Source of the DNA: Flavobacterium panici
Lineage (GTDB): Bacteria; Bacteroidota; Bacteroidia; Flavobacteriales; Flavobacteriaceae
Assembly (NCBI RefSeq): GCF_903819335.1
Contig: NZ_CAIJDE010000063.1
Coordinates: 124,001 to 188,000, forward strand
Length of the DNA stretch: 64,000 bases
Direction: 5' to 3'
How positions within the stretch are numbered: the first letter of the stretch is position 1; each line of letters begins with the position of its first letter. Position numbers and translations under genes: made by a program. Below the pieces are notes generated by a model. The model saw only the letters and a list, made by a program, of their open reading frames with translations. It was not told the origin of the DNA and ran no database searches. Positions 8,615-15,810 of the stretch are shown piece by piece.

Positions 8615-9208
8615 ATGAAAAAAACAATAATTGCGGTTTTCATTCTTCTGTTTTCTTTGCAGAGCTGTAAAGAAAATAAAAAGGATACTGCAGTAACAAA
8701 AAAGGAAATAACTGATTTATCCATCTATAATCTTCCTTCAAAATGGACAACTCAAAACGGAAATGATATTGAGTTAAAAAGCCTAAGAGGAAATGTACTG
8801 GTTATGGTAATGATTTACACAAGTTGTAAAGCCGCCTGCCCCAGATTAGTTGCAGATATGCGTGATATTGAAGCAAAACTCAATAAAAACACCAAAAAGA
8901 ATGTAAAACTTATTTTAGTAAGTATTGATCCTAAAACAGATACGCCCGAAAGATTAAAAACTTTTGCAATTGCTAATAAAATGAATCAGGAACCGTGGCT
9001 TTTTCTTCGTTCATCTGAAGAAAACACACGCGAATTTGCAGCAGTTTTAGCTGTCAATTATAAACAAATATCTCCTGTAGATTTTTCGCATTCTAATATT
9101 ATAAGCGTTTTTAATCCCGAAGGAGAATTAGTTTTTCAGCAGGAAGGTTTAGGTGTAAACAATGAAAAAACAATTGAAACTATAAATAAAGAAGCAGAAA
9201 AGATTTAA
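8615..9208 (+). CDS. SCO1/SenC family copper chaperone lipoprotein
   Basis: 197 residues from the ATG at 8615, chosen because MKKTIIAVFILLFSLQSC is a lipoprotein signal (lipobox LQSC, C18). A longer frame overlapping nirV exists but lacks a signal. The thioredoxin-like domain carries the copper motif C71-K-A-A-C75-P and the distal H159 (VDFSHSN), the three residues that bind copper in Sco proteins. In this operon it most likely supplies or reduces copper for NirK rather than for a cytochrome oxidase; that is inference from its position 10 bases after nirV. Confidence 0.88.
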   Translation: MKKTIIAVFILLFSLQSCKENKKDTAVTKKEITDLSIYNLPSKWTTQNGNDIELKSLRGNVLVMVMIYTSCKAACPRLVADMRDIEAKLNKNTKKNVKLILVSIDPKTDTPERLKTFAIANKMNQEPWLFLRSSEENTREFAAVLAVNYKQISPVDFSHSNIISVFNPEGELVFQQEGLGVNNEKTIETINKEAEKI

Positions 9209-9231
9209 AATTTTGAATAGGTTGATTAGTG

Positions 9232-9276
9232 AAAAAACAAGAGGAGATTTCAGGAATGGATCGACTCTTGTTTTTT
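9232..9276. terminator. Bidirectional terminator hairpin
   Basis: AAAAAACAAGAG (9232-9243) pairs with CTCTTGTTTTTT (9265-9276), between the convergent sco and membrane-protein genes. The right arm overlaps the last codons of the minus-strand gene. Confidence 0.75.
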
Positions 9277-10473
9277 GTTTATAATAGAGACTGTAATCAA
9301 GATTAATCCTAAAACCAGCAATACACTAAAACCGAAAATACTTTGATAATATCCTAAAATTGTTCCTTTATTAAAAAAGAAAAATCCTCCCTGCAAAAAC
9401 AATAAAACTTCTGTCCCAACAAATCCTAATACAAAACATTTCACTCCAATTTTTAAAACTAAAGAATTACTGAAAAGCATTTTATTTTGAAGCAATATTC
9501 CAAACAAAAAGCCTGTAATAATCCCTAAACTAGTTAAATGAATAAACCCAATTACAAAATTCCTGACTTGATGTGAAATTGCTGCAATATTGGGGAAAAC
9601 GGTCAGTAATTGAATTCCTATTTTTAAAAACAAAGAACATAATGCTAAAACGTAAACCATTTTAGCCTCTTTGCTTAAATTAGCTTTAAAATCGTTTATT
9701 TGAGGCTGGATCATTTTATATAAATAAATAAAAGCCGTTAGTTGCAATACAACTCCAAAGGCATTTATCCAGCTTAAAATATTGGCTTCAATAAACCAGC
9801 GTATTGGAAATGAAACGGTTAAAATTGTTGAAATAATGAAAATGATGTAAAATTTTCTAAACTTAGCTTCTTCAATTTTGTGCTGAAACTGCTTTAAAAA
9901 CAAAGCTAAAACCGCCAATAAAAACCAACCGTTAAACTGAAAATGCAGAAAAAATTGAATCGCAATTTGATAAAAGGCGCTTTGTTTTCCTAATGTACTT
10001 ACTGCCGGACCCAAACACCAAACTCCTAAAGTAGAAAAAACCATAAATAAAATAGAAGCAATTAAAAGTCTTTGTGAAGACGTTTTTTGTTTTGGAAGAT
10101 CTTTCCAAATTAATCGGCAGAAAAGATAACTCAGCAAAATGTGCATAGTCGAAAATGCAATAGAAAACAGTCCATAACCCTGAAAAGGAAAAGCAAGCAT
10201 CATTCCTGTTACAGAAAGTTCTGTTAACCAAAACAATCTATTATATACAGGTTTCCGGCTTTTTTCTTTCGGAATAAAAAAATGAATTACCAAGACATAA
10301 ATAATCATGTAAACCCAGCCCAGCATAGCAGCATGAGAATGCGCATGAAGTATAAAACTGTAGTTTATAAAATCTAAAGGAAAAAGAAACATAAACCGCA
10401 TTAATAACCCAAATGCGCAGGCTATTAAAAAATTAAAGAAACAACAGATTATCCAGGTTTTTTGAAAATTCAT
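9250..10473 (-). CDS. Polytopic membrane protein with heme-copper/NnrS-like histidine motifs
   Basis: 407 residues from the ATG at 10473 (MNFQKTWIICCFF), with about 12 hydrophobic helices. Conserved-looking histidine motifs fall in helices: FILHAHSHAAMLGWVYM near residue 47, FFLHFQFNGWF near 190 and ISHQVRNFVIGFIHLTSLGI near 310. They recall heme-ligating helices of NnrS and of heme-copper oxidase or NO-reductase subunit I, but the match is not clean and I do not assign a named family. Its placement between sco and ric supports a role in NO or nitrite metabolism. Its upstream region is filled by a 131-bp repeat element. Confidence 0.6.
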   Translation of the reverse strand: MNFQKTWIICCFFNFLIACAFGLLMRFMFLFPLDFINYSFILHAHSHAAMLGWVYMIIYVLVIHFFIPKEKSRKPVYNRLFWLTELSVTGMMLAFPFQGYGLFSIAFSTMHILLSYLFCRLIWKDLPKQKTSSQRLLIASILFMVFSTLGVWCLGPAVSTLGKQSAFYQIAIQFFLHFQFNGWFLLAVLALFLKQFQHKIEEAKFRKFYIIFIISTILTVSFPIRWFIEANILSWINAFGVVLQLTAFIYLYKMIQPQINDFKANLSKEAKMVYVLALCSLFLKIGIQLLTVFPNIAAISHQVRNFVIGFIHLTSLGIITGFLFGILLQNKMLFSNSLVLKIGVKCFVLGFVGTEVLLFLQGGFFFFNKGTILGYYQSIFGFSVLLVLGLILITVSIINKKQESIHS

Positions 10474-10490
10474 AATATGCTTTTTTTTTA

Positions 10491-10621
10491 AAACACATAG
10501 AAACATAGATTTTAAAAAAAACGAGGTTTTAAAAAATCTAGATTTTTACACATAGCTATGTTTGTTAATGCAAGTGAAACGCCTTTTTTAAGTTTACAAT
10601 AATCTATGTTTCTATGTGTTT
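10491..10621. repeat. 131-bp element with perfect 21-bp terminal inverted repeats (family A)
   Basis: The left end reads AAACACATAGAAACATAGAT and continues to 10511; the right end (10601-10621) is its exact reverse complement. The interior includes AAGTGAAACGCCTTTTTT and a small ACACATAGCTATG hairpin. A second copy in the opposite orientation lies at 24513-24654 and shares that interior. No reading frame is present, so it is a MITE-like or palindromic intergenic repeat. Confidence 0.85.
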
Positions 10622-10642
10622 AATATTTTTTGAGCTCTAATA

Positions 10643-10688
10643 AAAAACACCAACAATGCTCCATAATCTGGAATTTATCGGTGTTTTT
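10643..10688 (-). terminator. Terminator after ric
   Basis: AAAAACACC (10643-10651) and GGTGTTTTT (10680-10688) form a stem around a long loop just downstream of the ric stop at 10707. On the minus strand the stem runs into T residues. Confidence 0.6.
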
Positions 10689-10706
10689 CTCTAGTTAAAA
10701 TTATAG

Positions 10707-11429
10707 TTAAGCAAATTCCTCTTCCAGCGCAACCGCTTTTGGAAACAAAATATTATTCTCTAAATGAATGTGTTTATGTAAATCTTCTTCAAATTCATTA
10801 AGCATTGCATACGTCACTTTATAAGTCGTGCATCCATCAGCCGGAGGTGTATAATTATTAGTCAGCTCAGCAATTTCTCTAAAACGGTCGCCTTCATTTT
10901 CATGTTCGTGCATCATCATGGCAATTGGGTTTGAAACCGTTCCAAAAGAAGGCTGCGATAAAACTCCGTTAGCCTCTTTCGTTTTTACCATTCTTTTTAC
11001 AAAAGGAAATAAAACCAGCTCTTCTTTTTTCATATGCTGCGCCAATTCTCCTGCACATCCAATAAACAATTCATTTATTTTAAATAATTCAGGATGATTT
11101 GAACCATGAACACTGCATAATTTATCTAGAAAACTCAGCAAAACCTGTGTTTTATCTTCCACATAACGGTGATGCGTTTTTTCTATATAATCAACTAATA
11201 AATCTAAAGGCCAGGAATTAAAATCGATTCCGCTTTTATTTTCTGACTGCAAAACATCATAAATACTTTGAAGCAGCGCATCAGAATTAATTTCTTCCTT
11301 TTCACAAACTTCAGAAACGGTTCTGTTTCCTTTACAGCAAAAATCTATTTTATATTTAGAAAATACGGCCGCAGTTCTATAATCCTGAGCCACAAATGAT
11401 CCGATTGTTTTGTTTTTTAAATTTTCCAT
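10707..11429 (-). CDS. ric: Iron-sulfur cluster repair di-iron protein Ric/ScdA
   Basis: 240 residues. An N-terminal ScdA_N domain has the paired cysteines C31-C32 in KYKIDFCCKGNRTVSEVC. It is followed by a hemerythrin-like domain with iron-binding His/Glu motifs: KTHHRYV, CAGELAQHMKKEELVLFPF, MMMHEHENEGD and DLHKHIHLENNILFP. The family repairs Fe-S clusters damaged by nitric oxide or oxidants in the cytoplasm, which fits a neighbouring nitrite reductase that produces NO. The operator-like repeat lies 40-61 bases upstream of the start, and a terminator follows, so it is probably transcribed alone. Confidence 0.93.
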   Translation of the reverse strand: MENLKNKTIGSFVAQDYRTAAVFSKYKIDFCCKGNRTVSEVCEKEEINSDALLQSIYDVLQSENKSGIDFNSWPLDLLVDYIEKTHHRYVEDKTQVLLSFLDKLCSVHGSNHPELFKINELFIGCAGELAQHMKKEELVLFPFVKRMVKTKEANGVLSQPSFGTVSNPIAMMMHEHENEGDRFREIAELTNNYTPPADGCTTYKVTYAMLNEFEEDLHKHIHLENNILFPKAVALEEEFA

Positions 11430-11468
11430 TTTTCGTAAAAATTAATATTAATATATTTCTATTTTTAA

Positions 11469-11490
11469 TAAAAGATAAAATTATCTTTTA
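11469..11490. promoter_or_regulatory. Putative NO-regulator operator upstream of ric
   Basis: The arms TAAAAGATAA and TTATCTTTTA are separated by AA, an almost perfect inverted repeat ending 39 bases before the ric start. It is the same element as those at 6301-6322 and 12580-12601. Confidence 0.72.
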
Positions 11491-11502
11491 TTAGTTTTTA
11501 AA

Positions 11503-11534
11503 AAAACTCCAAACCAAATCAGGCTTGGAGTTTT
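11503..11534 (-). terminator. Terminator after the azurin gene
   Basis: AAAACTCCAAACC (11503-11515) pairs with GGCTTGGAGTTTT (11522-11534), one mismatch, loop of 6. On the minus strand the stem runs into a T tract. It is immediately downstream of the gene ending at 11540. Confidence 0.8.
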
Positions 11535-11539
11535 ATGAT

Positions 11540-12064
11540 TTATTCTACAATTAATACACCTTTCATCATAGCCACGTGACCAGGAAAAGTACATAAAAAG
11601 TTATATGTTCCTTTTTTATCAATTGTAAATTCGATAGTATCTTCTTCACCTCCGCCCAATAATTTTGTATGGGCAACGATTGAAGCTTTTTCAGAAGCCG
11701 GAATATAATCTGTAGCCTTTGCTTCGATCGCTTTTGCTGCAAAAGCACCTTCATCTGTTCCTTGCTGAAGGATTACCAAGTTATGTCCCATTGCTTCTTT
11801 TGGAATTTTACCAACGTGTTTTAAAGTAAGTTTTATAGGTTTTCCGGCAACTGCTTTTAGTTCGGTTTTATTAAACTGCATTTGGTCATTTCCTTCAATA
11901 ACCAAAACATTTTCAACGCCTGCTTCAGGCTTTACACCTTCATCTGATGTTGTTTCATTTATTTCTGTCGATTCATCAGCAAGAGCTGCTTCTTTCTTTC
12001 CGCAAGAAGTTACTGCTAAAAATCCCATTAGCATTACCATCGAAATTGTGACTTTTTTATTCAT
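11540..12064 (-). CDS. Azurin/plastocyanin-family blue copper lipoprotein
   Basis: 174 residues. The signal peptide ends in a lipobox (AVTSC, C21), then comes an acidic Ser/Thr/Glu spacer and a cupredoxin domain. Type 1 copper ligands are visible as H94 (MGHNLVI), C158, H163 and M167 (CTFPGHVAMMKG), essentially the azurin signature. It is likely a periplasm-facing membrane-tethered electron carrier. Its co-transcription with an Rrf2 regulator (22-base gap) and closeness to nirK suggest that it donates electrons to the nitrite reductase. Confidence 0.92.
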   Translation of the reverse strand: MNKKVTISMVMLMGFLAVTSCGKKEAALADESTEINETTSDEGVKPEAGVENVLVIEGNDQMQFNKTELKAVAGKPIKLTLKHVGKIPKEAMGHNLVILQQGTDEGAFAAKAIEAKATDYIPASEKASIVAHTKLLGGGEEDTIEFTIDKKGTYNFLCTFPGHVAMMKGVLIVE

Positions 12065-12086
12065 TACTATATATTTAAATTAAGAT

Positions 12087-12536
12087 TTATTCCGTTTTAT
12101 TAAAGATTTTTAAATAATAATCTCCAGCATTTACACCAAGCGCCAGCTCTTCTAAAGTAGTATTAGTAAGCATTGCCAAAAGCAGCTCGCGTATTTTTTT
12201 AAATTGATTGTGTACAGGGCAAGGATGAATTTCTGAACATTCTTTCAGGCCAATTCCGCAGCCTTTATAAATAGTATTTCCGTCAATCGCATCCACAATC
12301 TGAATTAATTTTATCGATTTTAATGCTTCTTTCGAAACCTCAAAACCTCCTCCTACTCCTTTTGCCGAATAGATGATTCCGGCTTTGGTTAAAATCTGCA
12401 TAATCTTCGCAGTAAAAGGTTCCGGCGAATCAATTTCTTTGGCAACATCTTTTATTCCAACCCTAATTCCTTCTGAAGATTTTGTTGCAATAAAAATAGA
12501 AGCCCTGATTCCATACTCACACGCTTTTGAAAACAT
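12087..12536 (-). CDS. Rrf2-family Fe-S transcriptional regulator (NsrR-like)
   Basis: 149 residues. An N-terminal winged helix (MFSKACEYGIRASIFIA, then GVGGGFEVSK in the wing) is followed by three cysteines, C93-X6-C100-X5-C106 (CGIGLKECSEIHPCP). They are placed like the cluster ligands of NsrR and IscR. NsrR-type proteins sense NO through a Fe-S cluster. The context (azurin, ric, nirK) favours NO sensing over cluster homeostasis. An operator-like repeat lies upstream of its own gene, implying autoregulation. IscR-like or RsrR-like sensing cannot be excluded. Confidence 0.88.
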   Translation of the reverse strand: MFSKACEYGIRASIFIATKSSEGIRVGIKDVAKEIDSPEPFTAKIMQILTKAGIIYSAKGVGGGFEVSKEALKSIKLIQIVDAIDGNTIYKGCGIGLKECSEIHPCPVHNQFKKIRELLLAMLTNTTLEELALGVNAGDYYLKIFNKTE

Positions 12537-12558
12537 ATACTGGTTGATTAATTTCTTA

Positions 12559-12566
12559 CAAATATA
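12559..12566 (-). promoter_or_regulatory. Putative -7 element for rrf2-azurin
   Basis: On the minus strand this reads TATATTTG, a match to TAnnTTTG, about 23 bases before the start codon. The operator-like repeat at 12580-12601 begins 14 bases upstream of it, where it would overlap the -33 region. Confidence 0.55.
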
Positions 12567-12579
12567 TTCAAATCTTCCA

Positions 12580-12601
12580 TAAAAGACAATTTTATCTTTA
12601 A
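12580..12601. promoter_or_regulatory. Putative NO-regulator operator upstream of the Rrf2 gene
   Basis: The arms TAAAAGACAA and TTATCTTTAA are separated by TT. This is the weakest of the three copies (a mismatch in the outer right arm) and ends 43 bases before the regulator's start codon, which suggests autoregulation. Confidence 0.65.
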
Positions 12602-12701
12602 TTAATTTTTTATAACAGAAACCTTATTTATAACCAAAATAATTAACACGGTCAAAAACACTTATTCATCAACAAATTCACCTAAAAACGAATTTTAATT
12701 T

Positions 12702-12709
12702 TAACTTTG
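12702..12709 (+). promoter_or_regulatory. Putative -7 element for the NYN-LOTUS gene
   Basis: TAACTTTG matches TAnnTTTG and lies 28 bases before the ATG at 12738. Confidence 0.5.
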
Positions 12710-12737
12710 ATTGTACTTAATTTCTAATATCTAAAAA

Positions 12738-13517
12738 ATGCCTGTAAGCAACTCAAAAGAATTAAAATTAGCTGTTCTTATTGACGCCGATAATGTGCCC
12801 TACAGTAATGTAAAAGGGATGATGGAAGAAATTGCAAAGTTTGGAACTCCTACAACGAAACGTATTTATGCGGACTGGACCAAACCAAATGCAAACGGAT
12901 GGAAAGCAGTTTTGCTGGAGCATGCTATAACTCCTATACAGCAATATAGTTATACGGTTGGAAAAAATTCTTCAGATTCGGCATTGATTATCGATGCAAT
13001 GGATTTGCTTTATTCGGGAAAATTAGATGGTTTTTGCATTGTTTCCAGCGACAGCGATTTTACCCGTCTTGCGATTCGGCTTCGGGAATCTGGCATGAAA
13101 GTAATTGGCATTGGTGAAAAGAAAACCCCAAGTTCTTTTATCGTTGCCTGCGACAGGTTTATTTATATTGAAGTTCTGGACGGCGCCATTCAAAAGAAAA
13201 AGCCAAAAGCAACCGCAGCAGACACCAAAAAACCTGTAGAAAAACCTGCTGAGAAAGCACTTCACAAAGTTGACAAACAAACCATTGAACTTATTGAAGC
13301 TACAATTGAAGATATTGAAGATGATGACGGCTGGGCATTTCTTGGCGATGTGGGCAATTTGATTGTAAAGAAAAAACCAGAATTTGACCCAAGGAATTAT
13401 GGTTATTCTAAGCTTACGCCAATGCTGAAATCATTAACGGATATTTTGGAAATCGACGAAAGAGAATCAGATAAAAAAGGCATTAAACACGTCTATGTCA
13501 GATTACGGTACAACTAA
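12738..13517 (+). CDS. NYN domain ribonuclease-like protein with C-terminal OST-HTH/LOTUS domain
   Basis: 259 residues. The NYN (PIN-like) domain is shown by LAVLIDADNVPYSNVKGMM, the acidic D-A-D cluster, SSDSALIIDAMDLLYSG and FCIVSSDSDFTRLAIRLRE with its conserved Asp residues. A Lys/Pro/Ala-rich linker (about 152-175) leads to a LOTUS-like winged helix (GWAFLGDVGNLIVKKKPEFDPRNYGYSKLTPML). The NYN fold is associated with metal-dependent RNA cleavage, and LOTUS domains with RNA binding. The protein is cytoplasmic with no signal. The substrate is unknown. It appears to be monocistronic, with a likely -7 element 28 bases upstream. Confidence 0.88.
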   Translation: MPVSNSKELKLAVLIDADNVPYSNVKGMMEEIAKFGTPTTKRIYADWTKPNANGWKAVLLEHAITPIQQYSYTVGKNSSDSALIIDAMDLLYSGKLDGFCIVSSDSDFTRLAIRLRESGMKVIGIGEKKTPSSFIVACDRFIYIEVLDGAIQKKKPKATAADTKKPVEKPAEKALHKVDKQTIELIEATIEDIEDDDGWAFLGDVGNLIVKKKPEFDPRNYGYSKLTPMLKSLTDILEIDERESDKKGIKHVYVRLRYN

Positions 13518-13552
13518 TTAAATTATTACCTTATTACTATTATTATTTAAAC

Positions 13553-15067
13553 ATGAGAAAAAAATTCTTTATTTACGGATTCTTATTGTTTCTAATTGTT
13601 CTTGCAATTTATCATTACACAGGTCGAGGTTATCTACTTGTTTTTATTATCCCAATTTTATTGATTATTGGAGCTTATAATGCTTCTCAAAAAAAGCATG
13701 CTATTTTAAGGAACTTTCCGGTTTTGGGTTATTTCAGGTATTTATTTGAAATGATTGCTCCGGAAATTCAGCAGTATTTCATCGAAAGATCTACAGATGG
13801 AAAACCTTTTTCACGAAACCAGCGCTCACTTGTTTATCAAAGAGCAAAAAATATTGATTCGAGTACGCCTTTTGGAACACAGCAAAACTTAAATACGGAA
13901 ACTTATGAAGGTATAAAGCATTCTATTTTTCCGGCAAAAGTTAATGAAGAATTACCGCGTGTTTTAGTGGGTGGAAAAGATTGTAAACAACCTTATTTAG
14001 CTTCTTTATTTAATGTTTCGGCAATGAGTTTTGGTTCATTAAGCGAAAATGCCGTTCGTGCCATAAATATTGGTGCTAAAAAAGGAAACTTTTATCAAAA
14101 TACAGGTGAAGGTGGTTTAACTGAATTTCATCTTGCGGGAGGCGGAGATATTACGTGGCAGATTGGAACGGGATATTTTGGATGCCGTGATGCCGAAGGA
14201 AATTTCAGCCCTGAAAAATTCTCGGAAAAAGCCAATCTTCCAAACGTTAAAATGATTGAAATTAAACTTTCGCAAGGCGCAAAACCAGGACATGGCGGTG
14301 TGCTTCCGGCGGCAAAAAATACAGAGCAAATTGCTAAGATTAGAGGTGTTGAACCACATACTATGATTCTTTCTCCTCCCGGACACCATGCTTTTTCTGA
14401 TTCTAAAGGGCTTTTGCATTTTGTGAAACAATTACGTGATTTATCAAATGGAAAACCTATTGGTTTTAAATTATGTATAGGAAATACGGCTGAATTTGAA
14501 GCAATATGCCACGAAATGATCGCCGAAGATATTTACCCAGATTTCATTACTGTTGATGGTGCCGAAGGTGGAACCGGAGCTGCTCCGTTAGAATTTGCAG
14601 ATGGTGTTGGAATGCCTTTTGAACCGGCTCTTATTTTCGTAAACAAAACATTAATTGGTTTAAATATTCGCGACAAAATACGCATTATAGGAAGTGGAAA
14701 AATTATTTCAGGATATTCAATCCTGCACGCCGTTGCTTTAGGCGCAGATATGTGTAACAGCGCGCGTGGTTTTATGTTTTCTTTAGGCTGTATTCAAGCG
14801 TTACGCTGCCATAATAACGAATGCCCTACTGGAGTTGCGACTCAAAACAAAATGCTGATGAAAGGTTTGGTTGTAACCGATAAATCAGATCGTGTTTATC
14901 ATTTTCATAAAAACACACTTCATTCTGCAAACGAACTTTTGGCTGCAGCCGGAAAAACATCTTTTGCAGATGTAGATATTAATATCTTTATGCGTGGTGA
15001 TGAATTTACCAATTTATCAGAATTGTATTTCCCTGATAATTTGACAAACGTTACCAAACGTAATTAA
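13553..15067 (+). CDS. FMN-binding glutamate synthase-family protein, membrane-anchored
   Basis: 504 residues. Two N-terminal hydrophobic helices (FFIYGFLLFLIVLAIYHY and GYLLVFIIPILLIIGAY) are followed by a GltS central/FMN-binding domain: SAMSFGSLSENAVRAINIGA, KLSQGAKPGHGGVLPAAK, DFITVDGAEGGTGAAPLEF and RIIGSGKIISGYS. CHNNECPTGVATQN holds the cysteines that bind the 3Fe-4S cluster in glutamate synthase. The N-terminal glutaminase domain is absent, so it cannot be a conventional GOGAT. The physiological reaction of these membrane-tethered homologues is not established. It starts 35 bases after the NYN gene and ends at a strong terminator. Confidence 0.88.
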   Translation: MRKKFFIYGFLLFLIVLAIYHYTGRGYLLVFIIPILLIIGAYNASQKKHAILRNFPVLGYFRYLFEMIAPEIQQYFIERSTDGKPFSRNQRSLVYQRAKNIDSSTPFGTQQNLNTETYEGIKHSIFPAKVNEELPRVLVGGKDCKQPYLASLFNVSAMSFGSLSENAVRAINIGAKKGNFYQNTGEGGLTEFHLAGGGDITWQIGTGYFGCRDAEGNFSPEKFSEKANLPNVKMIEIKLSQGAKPGHGGVLPAAKNTEQIAKIRGVEPHTMILSPPGHHAFSDSKGLLHFVKQLRDLSNGKPIGFKLCIGNTAEFEAICHEMIAEDIYPDFITVDGAEGGTGAAPLEFADGVGMPFEPALIFVNKTLIGLNIRDKIRIIGSGKIISGYSILHAVALGADMCNSARGFMFSLGCIQALRCHNNECPTGVATQNKMLMKGLVVTDKSDRVYHFHKNTLHSANELLAAAGKTSFADVDINIFMRGDEFTNLSELYFPDNLTNVTKRN

Positions 15068-15070
15068 AAC

Positions 15071-15104
15071 AAAAAGCCTCTTTGTAAATTCAAAGAGGCT
15101 TTTT
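15071..15104. terminator. Bidirectional intrinsic terminator
   Basis: AAAAAGCCTCTTTG (15071-15084) pairs perfectly with CAAAGAGGCTTTTT (15091-15104), between convergent genes ending at 15067 and 15119. Confidence 0.9.
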
Positions 15105-15118
15105 TAATTTTAAGAAGC

Positions 15119-15808
15119 CTATTTCTTTTCTTTCATATTTTGAGAAAAGAATTCAATAGCGCGTCCTTTTAATTTATCAAGAGGAAGTTTACTGCTTTCG
15201 AATTCATAGAAATTAAGATATCCATCGTTTTTAAAGCATAAAGCATAACCATTATATCTTTTACTTTCTTTGGTTATTTTGTATGATATTGCCTTAACGT
15301 CTCCAATAGTATTCTCTACTTTAAACTTTTGCAAATTAGCGCTGTTTTTTAAGGTTTTAAAACTTGGTTCTATTTCTGCTTTAGATTCAAAATCGTGAAT
15401 AAAAACATTTAGATTATCCGGCGATTTAAACGCCATTCGCAACGAATCATCGTGTTTGTTTTGAAGATAAAAATCCTTTGGTATTTTAATCTGTGTATCT
15501 AATGCAATGTATATTAAGGAATCTTTTGCTAGTTTTTGAATACCGTAATTATCTTTTTGCAAAGCAGACAAACTGTCTAAACTTTCATAATTAGAATACA
15601 ATATTGCATTAGACATTTTTCTTTGCATTTCCTGATGCTGTCTAAAATTCTCTTTCATGGCTTCCTGAGAATTTCGAAAACTTTCCATTACAGGATCATT
15701 TTCATAACGGGGTTTATTCATGTTGGAACAAGTATACAACAATCTTCCGCCCAAAATTATAACCGATAATATACTTAATACGGTTCGCCAGGTTGATCTG
15801 TCATCCAT
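15119..15808 (-). CDS. Hypothetical membrane-anchored protein
   Basis: 229 residues. One N-terminal transmembrane helix (VLSILSVIILGGRLLYTC) is followed by a Gln/Glu/Met-rich helical stretch (about 40-70) and an extracytoplasmic domain. I do not recognise the family. It sits two bases after the stop of the lipoprotein gene at 15811-16587, so the two are translationally close and probably act in the same envelope process. Confidence 0.6.
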   Translation of the reverse strand: MDDRSTWRTVLSILSVIILGGRLLYTCSNMNKPRYENDPVMESFRNSQEAMKENFRQHQEMQRKMSNAILYSNYESLDSLSALQKDNYGIQKLAKDSLIYIALDTQIKIPKDFYLQNKHDDSLRMAFKSPDNLNVFIHDFESKAEIEPSFKTLKNSANLQKFKVENTIGDVKAISYKITKESKRYNGYALCFKNDGYLNFYEFESSKLPLDKLKGRAIEFFSQNMKEKK

Positions 15809-15810
15809 GA

